Assembly: GCA_946894095.1 (NCBI GenBank)
Contig: OX335661.1
Location: forward strand, 17,434,120 to 17,498,119
Direction of reading: 5' to 3'
Source of the DNA: Incurvaria masculella
Taxonomy: Eukaryota > Arthropoda > Insecta > Lepidoptera > Incurvariidae
DNA: 64,000 bases
In this document: positions 1 to 9,180 of the stretch, one piece after another
Layout of the letters: every line of letters begins with the position of its first letter
Numbering within the stretch: the first letter of the stretch is position 1
The notes under the pieces: model-generated
The model's input: only the letters and a program-made list of their open reading frames with translations
Told to the model about the DNA's origin: nothing
Database searches by the model: none
Made by a program: the position numbers and the translations under genes

Positions 1-182
1 GATCTCCGTGCATTCGCATCAGCCTCCGCAGTATGCCACTGCGTGAGGGGACCGACCGTTTTCTGCCTACTTGAGTGTTTCTACTGTGCTAGTTCTAAAG
101 GGTACATAAAACAATTCTACAAAGACACTCGTTTGATTTGCCAGCTGAACAGAATCCTATGCCTCCCCTTAAATAGGCAAAG

Positions 183-195
183 TGGTGACCCCTCG
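183..195 (+). other. Candidate tRNA primer binding site of the Gypsy element
   Basis: TGGTGACCCC followed by TCG lies 115-127 bases before the gag ATG. Primer binding sites of this kind are common just inside the 5' LTR of insect Ty3/Gypsy elements. The site is preceded by GGCAAAG, so an LTR ending in CA near 178 is possible. No matching second LTR was found. Confidence 0.4.
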
Positions 196-309
196 TGAAA
201 GTGAGCCGGCAAACAAAGTGCGCGTGGACTGTGTTTTCTCCTCGGCCGCGGACGTTAATCAGGGCACGGCTTCGAAGACTCCGTCCGCAGCCGACATAAC
301 GGCTGGAAA

Positions 310-1239
310 ATGCACCAGCAGCCCGGCATCCCCATGGCGGGGCCCGGCGCGAGCCCGGCCCCCCTCGGAGGTGCCGGCGCCATACCGCCGCCGCCAGCTC
401 CACCGCTGCAGCTGCAGCAGATCGCCGCGGGCGACTTGGCAGCTATATCGGTATCCAGCCGGATACCGGAGTTCTGGCGCGCGGAACCCAAGCTATGGTT
501 TATACAATTCGAAGCAGTAACCGCCTCACAACGACTCTCCGACGAGCAGCGCTGGCAGGCAGTAATCGCCAAACCCAAATTAACCGATCTACAACAAGTA
601 AGCGACCTCCTAACCGATCCTCCCATGCAGAACAAATATGAGGCGCTCAAGAACCGGCTCATCACGACGAACGCGGACTCGGAGCAGAGACGTTTCCAAA
701 AACTACTGTCCGAAATGCAGTTGGGAGATCAGAGGCCTTCACAACTCTTAAGGAGGATGAAGGACCTCGCCGGAACTAAAGTAAGCGACGAAGCTCTCAA
801 ATTTCTGTGGGCCGGACACTTGCCGACAGCAGTACGAACAGTGCTCGCGGTGTCCGAGCACTCTCAACTGGAGGAACTCGCCGCACTCGCTGACAGAGTG
901 CAGGAGAACGTACGCAGCGAAAACCAGGTGTCGGAGCTGCGGATGCAGTCGTACACAGCACACATGGACGAGCTGATGCGACGCATGGACCAAATGACGG
1001 TCGAAATCGCTGCATTGCGCACCGCTGGTTTCGCGAGGAACCCATCCCCCAACGCCGCACATCAACCAGCACGACGACCGTACAACTACCGTTCGCGGTC
1101 ACCATCGCGGGAAAGACGCCCAGGGTGGCTGTGTTTTTACCACCACCGGTTAAAAGCCGCGGCGTACAAATGCACGCAACCGTGCGCGTGGAAAAGCCAC
1201 GAGACACCTGTAAAGCAACCCAACCTGGCGGAAAACTAG
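310..1239 (+). CDS. gag: Gag-like polyprotein of the Gypsy element
   Basis: A 309-residue frame from the ATG at 310 begins with a Pro/Ala/Gly-rich leader (about residues 1-45) and continues into a capsid-like helical region (about 55-200) with the FWRAEPKLWFIQFE and NKYEALKNRLI segments seen in arthropod Gypsy Gag proteins. Near the C-terminus (about residues 274-300) is a Cys/His cluster with spacing C-x3-H-x8-C-x3-C, which differs from the retroviral CCHC knuckle but recurs in arthropod Gypsy elements. It would form the virus-like particle that packages element RNA. The frame overlaps pol by about 115 bases in the -1 frame relationship, which suggests programmed frameshifting. I did not find a canonical X_XXY_YYZ slippery heptamer in the overlap. 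Confidence 0.85.
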   Translation: MHQQPGIPMAGPGASPAPLGGAGAIPPPPAPPLQLQQIAAGDLAAISVSSRIPEFWRAEPKLWFIQFEAVTASQRLSDEQRWQAVIAKPKLTDLQQVSDLLTDPPMQNKYEALKNRLITTNADSEQRRFQKLLSEMQLGDQRPSQLLRRMKDLAGTKVSDEALKFLWAGHLPTAVRTVLAVSEHSQLEELAALADRVQENVRSENQVSELRMQSYTAHMDELMRRMDQMTVEIAALRTAGFARNPSPNAAHQPARRPYNYRSRSPSRERRPGWLCFYHHRLKAAAYKCTQPCAWKSHETPVKQPNLAEN

Positions 1240-4200
1240 GAGCCGAGCAGGATCCCACAGCGGCGGACCTCTGCTCAATCAACAACCCCAACTGCCGCCT
1301 AAAAGTCACAGACAAGGAGTCGGGGCTCAACTTCCTGGTCGACACCGGGGCCGGCGTCTCCGTGCTACCGGCCCCCAAAGGATCCAAGCAGGACCCCGAC
1401 GGGCAGGTGCTGTACGCGGCCAACAACACTCGGATCAAGACATACGGAGAGAGGACGATGCGACTAAACCTCGGACTACGCCGCCCCTTCGTATGGACTT
1501 TCATCAGGGCCGATGTAGAAACGCCAATACTAGGTGCTGACTTTCTTGCATATTTTAATTTACTGGTGGACCTACGGCAGAAAAGACTTTTAGACAATAC
1601 CACGAACTGTAAGGTGATTTGTGCAGTGGACAATAGTGACGCGAACAAAAATGTGCAGACAATGGACTACAGTGAACCGTTCCACATGCAGTTACGTAAG
1701 TACCCTAATCTAAGTTCACCATCCGTACGCGATGGTATTGTAGCTCACGATGTGGTACACCACATCGAAACCACCGGTCCACCAGTGTACTCACGGGCAC
1801 GGCCCCTGCCACCCGACAAGTACGCACGCGTAAAAAAAGAGTTCGAGAACATGATCGACCAGGGCATTTGTCGCCCCTCCAAGAGCCCATGGGCCTCACC
1901 TCTGCACGTAGTGACAAAGCAGGATGGCGAATTTAGATTATGTGGAGACTATAGGCGGCTAAACCTTGTAACCAAACCGGACAGATACCCCATCCCGAGG
2001 TTACAAGACTTCATGTACCTAGCGCACAACAAAACTCGTTTCACTAAGTTAGATATGAAGCGGGCGTATTATCAGATTCCCATAAACGACAGCGACATAG
2101 AAAAGACAGCCGTGATAACGCCATTCGGACTTTTTGAGTACACCTCAATGTGTTTTGGACTAAGGAATGCAGGACAAACCTTTCAACGTTTCATGCACAT
2201 GATCCTGAAGGGTTTGGACTTTGTATTCATTTACTTAGACGACGTACTAGTAGCTTCCGAGGACGAGGACACTCACAAGACACACGTTGACGCAGTACTA
2301 CAAAGACTAAATACTTACGGTGTAAAACTCAACATACAGAAATGCATTTTCAACGAGACCTCGCTTCCTTATCTCGGCTACTCTGTGTCGCAGGACGGCA
2401 TCCGGCCGTTAGCTGAGAAAGCGGAAGCGATAGCGAACTATCCGAAACCGACAACAGTGCTGGAATTGAGACGTTTCCTGGGAATGCTGAATTTTTACCG
2501 AGACAGCATACCACACACCGCGGACGCACAACGAAAACTTAACACTTACCTGGTAGGCGCGAAACGCAAGAATGACAAAACCCTCTTAAATTGGAACCCA
2601 GAGACAGACCAAGCTTTCATCGAATGTAAGCAATGTATTAGTGACGCGGTCACGCTAGCTTTTCCCTCGGCAGGAGGGGAATTGCATTTATATACTGACG
2701 CCTCGTCTACGAGTGTAGGAGCCGCGCTACAGGAGCATGCAAACGGAAAGACAAAACCGTTAGGTTTCTTCTCAAAAGCTCTCAGCACGGCGCAACGAAA
2801 ATATTCAACTTTTGACAGGGAATTACTAGGCATCTACATGGCTATCAAGCACTATCGTCGACTCTGCGAAGGGCGTCTGCTGGTAGTCCATACCGATCAC
2901 AAACCCCTCATATATACATTCCAGAACGGGTGCAGCGACAATGACACGCCACGGCGTATACGACAGTTAGGTTACATATCGCAATACTGCACGACTTTAC
3001 TACACGTGGCCGGATGTGACAACCCAATAGCTGACGCGATGTCCCGCGTAGCAGCAATATCCGGCCCGCCGACAATCGACTGGGACGAAATAGCTGACGC
3101 ACAGACCCACGACACGACGCTACAGACATTAGTGACGAAAGTACCCAACCCAGTGACAAAACTTATTTTGCCGAATGTAACCACAGCATTGTACTGCAAT
3201 ACACAAAATGGGTTGGTCCGCCCGTACATCCCGGAGCGATTCCGCATGCAGATATTTAAATCTGTGCACGGAATTGCCCACCCAGGGGTGCGCGGCTCAA
3301 GGCGGATGGTATCGCAACGATACTACTGGCCTAAAATGAATCTCGACGTAAAGGAGTGGGCGCAGGCGTGTACAAACTGTCAACAAGCCAAGGTCACGCG
3401 ACACACTAAGGCCCCACTCGGAGAGTTCACGGGATCACAGAGATTTGAACACATCCACGTAGACGTTGTCGGACCCCTTAACACATCGAGGGACTTCAGG
3501 TACATCCTAACAATAGTGGACAGAGCCACCTCATGGCCGGAGGCAATCCCTATACCAGACCAGACGGCAGAGACAGCAGCTCGAACCGTGTACGATCATT
3601 GGATCACCAGGTTCGGGTGCCCTCTACGCTTGACGACTGATAGAGGCAGAAATTTTGAGTCCGAATTATTCCTGAATTTAAACAAGAAAATGGGAATCAA
3701 AAAGCTCCGTACAACGGCCTATCACCCGCAAGCGAATGGTATGGTAGAACGATTTCACCGCACAATGAAAGCCGCACTCATGGCCCGCGGAAAAACCGAA
3801 AACTGGGTCGACGAACTCCCGACAGTCTTATTCGGTTTACGCGCAGCGGTTAGGGATGACACCGGCGTCAGCGCAGCACAGCTAGTATACGGGACCGCAT
3901 TGCGGCTGCCCGGTGAATTTTTCGAGCAGGCGCGCGAGATGAGGATGGATGATAATTTTGTCCAGCGATTAAATGACCACATTCAAAACATAGCGTCGGT
4001 ACCCAGACGCGAGGCTCGCGAAACCGCAATATTTATACATCCGGAACTTCAGACAACTCAAAACGTTTTCGTACGGAACGACCGAGTATCAAAACCACTC
4101 ACACCCCCGTACAGCGGTCCGTACCCTGTAATAAGGCGAGATCACAAATATTTTATCGTAAGGATGCCGCATGGCGAAACATCAGTAAGCATTGACAGGC

Positions 4201-4538
4201 TCAAACCCGCTTTCATCCTACACGTGAACGACCCCAATTCGGGAGGAAGAGAGGCCGGTATGGAACCCGACAAAATAGTTAAACACCCATGTAACAAAAA
4301 GCTCCCTCAACAGAAAACGGTTCGATTCCAGCATTCCGACGAAACGCATACGCTGAAACGAAACTCAGGACAGGACATAACACGACCCACGCCATTACAA
4401 ATGGCGGGACGGCAGGCGACAGCCAGGCGGGAACCCGACACTCCGACAGCGCATTCCGCGCCACCGACGGGCGACGTTTTTCAGCGAATCACGCGCAGCG
4501 GACGTGTAACCCGACCACCTATACGTTTTGCTACTTAG
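1125..4538 (+). CDS. pol: Pol polyprotein of the Gypsy element (protease-RT-RNase H-integrase)
   Basis: An open frame of about 1137 codons without internal stops. In order it shows an aspartic protease site DTGAG (about residue 73), reverse transcriptase with the catalytic YLDD (about 370), RNase H with YTDAS (about 524), an integrase zinc-binding H-H-C-C region around HPGV and CTNCQQAK (about 715-755), and the DDE core with HVDVVGPL, TDRGRNFES and HPQANGMVERFHR (about 780-880). These catalyse cleavage of the polyprotein, cDNA synthesis and insertion. The frame opens without an ATG, so expression probably depends on a -1 shift from gag. All key catalytic residues that I can identify are present. 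No chromodomain or env frame is visible at the C-terminus. Confidence 0.93.
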   Translation: MAVFLPPPVKSRGVQMHATVRVEKPRDTCKATQPGGKLGAEQDPTAADLCSINNPNCRLKVTDKESGLNFLVDTGAGVSVLPAPKGSKQDPDGQVLYAANNTRIKTYGERTMRLNLGLRRPFVWTFIRADVETPILGADFLAYFNLLVDLRQKRLLDNTTNCKVICAVDNSDANKNVQTMDYSEPFHMQLRKYPNLSSPSVRDGIVAHDVVHHIETTGPPVYSRARPLPPDKYARVKKEFENMIDQGICRPSKSPWASPLHVVTKQDGEFRLCGDYRRLNLVTKPDRYPIPRLQDFMYLAHNKTRFTKLDMKRAYYQIPINDSDIEKTAVITPFGLFEYTSMCFGLRNAGQTFQRFMHMILKGLDFVFIYLDDVLVASEDEDTHKTHVDAVLQRLNTYGVKLNIQKCIFNETSLPYLGYSVSQDGIRPLAEKAEAIANYPKPTTVLELRRFLGMLNFYRDSIPHTADAQRKLNTYLVGAKRKNDKTLLNWNPETDQAFIECKQCISDAVTLAFPSAGGELHLYTDASSTSVGAALQEHANGKTKPLGFFSKALSTAQRKYSTFDRELLGIYMAIKHYRRLCEGRLLVVHTDHKPLIYTFQNGCSDNDTPRRIRQLGYISQYCTTLLHVAGCDNPIADAMSRVAAISGPPTIDWDEIADAQTHDTTLQTLVTKVPNPVTKLILPNVTTALYCNTQNGLVRPYIPERFRMQIFKSVHGIAHPGVRGSRRMVSQRYYWPKMNLDVKEWAQACTNCQQAKVTRHTKAPLGEFTGSQRFEHIHVDVVGPLNTSRDFRYILTIVDRATSWPEAIPIPDQTAETAARTVYDHWITRFGCPLRLTTDRGRNFESELFLNLNKKMGIKKLRTTAYHPQANGMVERFHRTMKAALMARGKTENWVDELPTVLFGLRAAVRDDTGVSAAQLVYGTALRLPGEFFEQAREMRMDDNFVQRLNDHIQNIASVPRREARETAIFIHPELQTTQNVFVRNDRVSKPLTPPYSGPYPVIRRDHKYFIVRMPHGETSVSIDRLKPAFILHVNDPNSGGREAGMEPDKIVKHPCNKKLPQQKTVRFQHSDETHTLKRNSGQDITRPTPLQMAGRQATARREPDTPTAHSAPPTGDVFQRITRSGRVTRPPIRFAT

Positions 4539-5810
4539 CGACTGACCATAGGACAGTACATTACTATTGGACATTATCAAACTGTATCCTACAGTTATAA
4601 TTTGAAAATAGGCGCTAAGCGATTGACAGACAGACAACTTTTTAAACATTAATATTTTTTTCACGACGTAGACTTTAGTGACTTTGTTTTTGACACTTTA
4701 GAATGGGAATCTAGCTCCTTTCTAGTAGGATCTAGATTGTTTCTCAATGTCAATGTATTTTTTTCTGTAAACAACTGTATGTAATCATTGTAACCAATTG
4801 AATGTAAACGTGCTAACCATAAGTAGTAAATAAGAACTAAGGTTAAGGGTAGATAAATAAGGACACCATTATACTTTTAAATGTATTAATCATTCTTTTA
4901 CAAAAACTGTGGCACCGTTAAAATAGGTTTCCATTAAGTAAACTACCTACATGTATTTAAAGTTATTATTCATTGTTTTATGTTATTGTAAAAAGTAAGC
5001 AAGCATTGAAAAAAATATATTTTTAAATCACCTTTCGATTGTATTAGGCTAGTAATCATCATCAATAAAAAATAAATTTAACACAATTTGTGTAGAAATA
5101 CAAGGACAGTATTCGGAACGCATCGGAGTAAAAGTATTTGCATGCCGAAAGAGACGGCATTTTATTTAATAATAATAAATTACCCGACAAAAGCAGCAGA
5201 GCCTGAAACAAAGAAAACAAATCATCGAGACAATACGTCGAGATTAGTTTTATCCTTTACAGTAACCCAGAAGTTATTAAAATCAGTTTCGGAGTTTATT
5301 TATTCCTCCGGAAAACACAAGCGGAATTGTTAGATGCAACCATAATTTAAGCATATAAGCTTCTTATGATTTTTTTATTTCCATGCAAGGACGAGTCCTC
5401 GATGTTTTAATTTATAATAATGTCTTTTTGTAACTCAAAAATACCTAACATACAATGTTGTACGGATGAAATGAATCAAAGGAAATGCACAGCCGGTGCT
5501 TGCGCTAGCAGTCCTCGATCAATATAAAATGTATGTTTAAACATCCACCACAGTTCCGTGAGAACTGAAAATCTTGGTCAAAATCTGTTATTGGTCAAAA
5601 TCAGTTCGCCATCAAACTACCTGAAATTCAAGAATGCTCCCGTCCAATGTCGTCCGTGCTACAAGGATACACACGATATCATTTGATAATACTAGTTATG
5701 AAGTCAGTTCAGTCCCGTACGAGTATCTGCTGATTTAAACGAGAGGTGGAGGCTTGTGCCCGCTGAAAACATTCTACAGGTAATATTTTGTAGCTAGTGG
5801 CAAGAAAGAA
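4539..5810. other. AT-rich sequence 3' of the retrotransposon, no gene seen
   Basis: This stretch should contain the 3' untranslated part and 3' LTR of the Gypsy element if it were complete. I see no polypurine tract or copy of bases 1-180. The rest is AT-rich with only short chance frames, including an 81-codon one at 5088-5333 with no recognisable domain. Confidence 0.5.
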
Positions 5811-6020
5811 AAAACGGGTTCCGTACCATCGTACAAGATTGAACACAAAAATATAACGTTTTCAGTACGGGGTTTAGATTTTTATAATTTTTATTTTACC
5901 TGTTTAGCGGCTAAATAAATGCACACTCTGTAAAAAAATTCAGCCTACCTATTACGGTTCATGAGATACAGCCCTGTGACAGATGGACGGACGTACCCTT
6001 TGGGTACGGAACCCTAAAAA
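5811..6020 (+). mobile_element. MINE-2-like MITE copy 1 (short microsatellite)
   Basis: It begins at CGGGTTCCGTACC and ends at GGGTACGGAACCCTAAAAAA, the shared ends of a repeat present ten times in this window. Only a remnant of the (GGAC)n microsatellite remains (GGACGGACG), and the GGCCAAGTGCGAGTC head is missing. The features match the lepidopteran MITE family described as carrying hitchhiking (GTCY)n microsatellites (MINE-2); that name is from memory. Confidence 0.75.
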
Positions 6021-7147
6021 AGCATTTTTATACATGCATTTTATTTTATTTGGGTGATTTGGCTCAATGTTATTTGTTACAATTTTAATCGCCAAACAAA
6101 AAATTCCATACTTCCATGCGAGCAAAAAGCGGTGACGATTTCAAATTGTTGTGATTCATATATTCTATTTATAAATCAGGAAACCGTAGATATGGAATAT
6201 TAAAAATTTGCCTCCATAAATAAAAAAATGAAGTATAAAAGGTTAAGGTTTTTTTCTCACCAAAAACTCGAAAATAGTTCACTCGGCGGTATATCTTGAA
6301 AGTCTTAATTACTTTCAAGGAAAAAAAGATTTCGGACTTTAACCAAGATTGGGCTCTAACCGTAACATATCTAACTCAAAATATTTGCAATATCTCCCTT
6401 ACATATACTGTTTTTCCTTTTCTCAATTTGTACATGATTCTATTGTATTAATTCACTGGTGTTGCGGACTACGAGCTAGAATATTCAGACGGGCAAACAT
6501 ACATTACAACTATGTACTCTAACGAGGTTGGGCTAGGTTAGGTAAGGTCAGGCTAGGTTAGGTAAGGTTAGGTTCGACTTACCGCAACTGCGGCGTAAGT
6601 AACAAGGCAGGTATTCATTTCTGAAGATACGATCGTACTCGACTAAATGAACTGGATTATTCAGCCTAATTTATAGTTATGTATATCGGTTGAATCGCCA
6701 GACATTGTCAACACACACATATTTAAACAAAGGGTTCCAACCGTTTGATTGTCTTCAGTAATCCGCCGACAAGGTTATCATAGTGGACGGCAATTTGGAG
6801 GAGCTAACTAAGTGAGTTCTGTTTTAGATCTAAGATAACAAAAAAACAAAAAAAAAACACCCATGTGGCATGCAAGCTTGCACGGGATTTCAACATTCAG
6901 TCGTCTACAATCAAAGTGTGATTCATTAATTTTAATAATATATCTCGCAACAGTCGATAAAACCGTGTTGGCTTGGAATGAAAAAATAAGTCAAAAACTG
7001 TCTTTTCAAATAACAAATTTAGAGATTGGGCGATAATTTTCTATATTGTGTTTGTCTCCTTTTTTGTAGACAGGCACGATACAAGAGCGTTTTCATTCTA
7101 AAGGAAAATAGTCTTTCTCAAGGGACAAACGAAACAAGTAACATATA
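6021..7147. other. Intergenic AT-rich sequence, no gene seen
   Basis: Apart from the degenerate TTAGG-like run at 6525-6574, I see no repeat that I can name, no long frame and no RNA gene in this stretch. Confidence 0.5.
6525..6574 (+). repeat. Degenerate interstitial TTAGG-like repeat
   Basis: About nine pentamer-like units related to TTAGG occur with substitutions (GGGCT, GGTAA, GGTCA variants). The strand and register match the terminal array 43 kb to the right. It may be an old interstitial telomeric insertion or an unrelated short microsatellite. Confidence 0.55.
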
Positions 7148-7207
7148 CAAACACCGGTTTAGTCCTAAAATACGGATACTAAAATTAATCCGCCCACTCT
7201 GAATACT
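7148..7207 (-). mobile_element. Fragment of a small MITE (relative of 19141-19262)
   Basis: It ends in CACTCTGAATAC and contains CCGCC, AATTAATC and ACCGGTTTAGTCCTA. The reverse complement resembles the left part of the 122-bp inverted-repeat element at 19141-19262. Only one terminus is present. Confidence 0.5.
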
Positions 7208-7334
7208 GCTGATAGTGCGCAACCCGCAACAAACTCGGCTGATGCTGCCTTGTTGTCACAATGTGCGGTGTGTCCACTGAGGCAGTTGCTCAGCCCTTGC
7301 TGAGAAATGTACAACTCTGCACATTCCCATCCAA

Positions 7335-7505
7335 CCCCATCGCCAGATCTCTTCGCGTGTCGCCGGGTCTCCGCGCCTTCACCGGATCTCCGCGCGTGAC
7401 GTCGGATCTCCGCGCGAGTCGCCGGAAGTCCGCGCGTGTCGCCGGATCTCCGCGCGAGTCGCTGGATCCTCGCGCCGGTGACCGGATTTCCGCACGAGTC
7501 GCGGT
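7335..7505 (+). repeat. GC-rich minisatellite, unit about 20-21 bp
   Basis: About eight imperfect units built from GGATCTCCGCGC and GAGTCGCC or TGTCGCC follow each other. The run is strikingly GC- and CpG-rich inside AT-rich flanks. Frames crossing it encode Arg/Ser-rich repeats in both directions, which I take as a by-product. Confidence 0.7.
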
Positions 7506-7934
7506 GTCTTTCGGTGTGCTTCACCGTTCGATGAAAAGTTACATAACCACTTACCTAATTCGAATGGACACCATCTCTCCTTTTTTTTGTTTTATCGCAA
7601 ATCATATATGAGGTCCTTGAATCACAGATAGTCAAACATTATATTGTTACGTTAATATTAATGTCTATTACTATTATGATTTGAGTTTTATTTAAACAGA
7701 TGTTTAACAAAGAAATAATATTAATAAGATTAATTACTTTCGTATCATCATACCCCAGATTTAGAATGGATGGCATATTTTACCAAGGCTTTATTGCATT
7801 ATTATTTTAATTTTCAACAAAGATAATTTTGAATCCGCAGCGCCGGCGAGTGAGTTCGCGTAATAACGTTAAATAATAATTATTTTGGTGTTGGTGAGAG
7901 GGTAAGATAAATATTTGTGATTGATTGCAAAATC
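7506..7934. other. AT-rich spacer, no gene seen
   Basis: Between the minisatellite and the distal poly(A) signal of the vanin-like gene nothing recognisable is present; base composition is strongly AT. Confidence 0.5.
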
Positions 7935-7940
7935 TTTATT
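7935..7940 (-). terminator. Poly(A) signal AATAAA for the distal vanin-like isoform
   Basis: AATAAA on the minus strand lies about 145 bases after the stop codon at 8084. It is the first canonical signal seen after the distal terminal exon, so it probably ends the longer transcript. Confidence 0.6.
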
Positions 7941-8083
7941 TTCTTCTTAGATCTAAAATATACATTTCCGTAAGCATATGAAAGAAACATTAGGTTTAAT
8001 ATGTATGCAAAGGTAATTAGACTCTGAGACTGCAAAATTTAACTAAATTGAAGCACCTGGCAAAAGGATAACCTCTAAAACGG

Positions 8084-9180
8084 CTAAGTCCGGTTTGCGA
8101 TTCCGAAGTAGGACCACAGCAGGCGGGCCAGGATCAAGAGCCCACTGAGCCGGAGCGGCTCGGCGGCGGCGTCGCCGGCGGGCGGTGCGCTCTCCAGCGG
8201 CGGCGTCGGCTCTCCGCCGTCCCGCTCGAACAGTCGCCCCCACACGCCGAACGAGAGCAGCTCGGCGTCGCGCTGCAGCAGCGTCAGGTGGTACACGCTG
8301 CGTCCGCCGGCCGCGGACTCCTCGCCGGAGCTGTAGCCGTGCGGCGGCAGCGGCAGGATGGCGACGTCGAGCGAGGTGGGGAAGTAGGCGGCGTCGGCGG
8401 CGCTCAGCTCGGCGGCGGGCTGCGGCGCGGGCACGCTCGCCCTGATGCTCAGCCGCTCGAAGAGCCGCGTGTTGTTCGGAGAGTACTCCGAGAACCTGCA
8501 ACACATTCAGTACTTTATTTACGCTGTTAGGTTTCACTACCCCACAAATGTATTAGGGCAGAAATCATAGATGTTACATAATATGAAACGAGAGTAGGTG
8601 CGCTGTTTAGTATACGATACGCACATGGTCAAGATAGGCCGATTTTGATATAAAAGATTACGATACGAACAACAAGGTATACTCAACGGCTGACCCGCTG
8701 CACGCCACCACGAGGCAGATAGATTATCCTCAACTAGCTATGCCCTCAAGCGCGTGACAAGTACCTGACGTTGCAGGTATCGACGGTTGGCCCGTTGCAC
8801 GCCATCCAGGGGCAGACAGATTATCTTCAACTAGCTATGCCCTCGAGTGCGTGACAAGTACCGGACGTTGCAGGTATCGACAGTTGGCCCGTTGCACGCC
8901 ACCACGGGGCAGACAGATTATCTTCAACTAGCTATGCCCTCGAGTGCGTGACAAGTACCTGACGTTGCAGGTATCGACGGTTGGCCCGTTGCACGCCACC
9001 ACGGGACAGACAGATTATCTTCAACGATCTATGCCCTCGATTGCATGACAAATACCTGACGCTGCAGGTGTCGACGGCTGGCCCGCTGCACGCCACCACG
9101 GAACAGACGCGTGACCCTCCGCTGGCGACGCCGTCGAATGTGCGAACCCCATCAAAAGCGGTTGCCCGGTACTCGTACAC
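8084..9180 (-). CDS. Distal alternative terminal exon pair of the vanin-like gene (8b, 9b)
   Basis: Exon 8b is 9180-9056 (starts VYEYRATAFDG, phase 0 in, phase 2 out) and exon 9b is 8495-8084 (starts RFSEYSPNN). Both are homologous to the proximal pair: exon 9b has LLSFGVWGRLFERD where 9a has LLTFGVWGRLYTRD. Exon 9b ends with a small-residue stretch GDAAAE and a hydrophobic tail (LSGLLILARLLWSYFGIA), as expected of a GPI-anchor signal; vertebrate vanins are GPI-anchored. Exon 9b is very GC- and CpG-rich, unlike 9a. Four splice donors spaced 97 bases apart follow exon 8b because of a tandem duplication. Confidence 0.8.

Larger units (their letters stand above)
1..4538 (+). mobile_element. Ty3/Gypsy-type LTR retrotransposon, coding part complete, LTRs not resolved
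   Basis: The sequence shows a gag frame followed by a long pol frame in the order protease, reverse transcriptase, RNase H, integrase, which is the Ty3/Gypsy order. A primer-binding-site-like TGGTGACCCC lies at 183-192, so bases before about 180 may be the end of a 5' LTR cut by the window edge. I compared bases 1-180 by eye with 4539-5100 and found no matching 3' LTR, so the element is either truncated at its 3' end or the LTR assignment is wrong. No env-like frame follows pol. The long uninterrupted frames suggest a fairly recent insertion. Confidence 0.85.

Noticed and set aside
1125..1239. GTTTTTA at 1133-1139 as a slippery site for gag-pol
   Set aside because: It is not in the gag reading phase needed for an X_XXY_YYZ shift, and the first base does not match.
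8043..8537. Long Arg/Ala-rich frames on both strands over exon 9b
   Set aside because: They arise from the extreme GC content of the exon; the frame with the conserved FGVWGRLFERD is the coding one.
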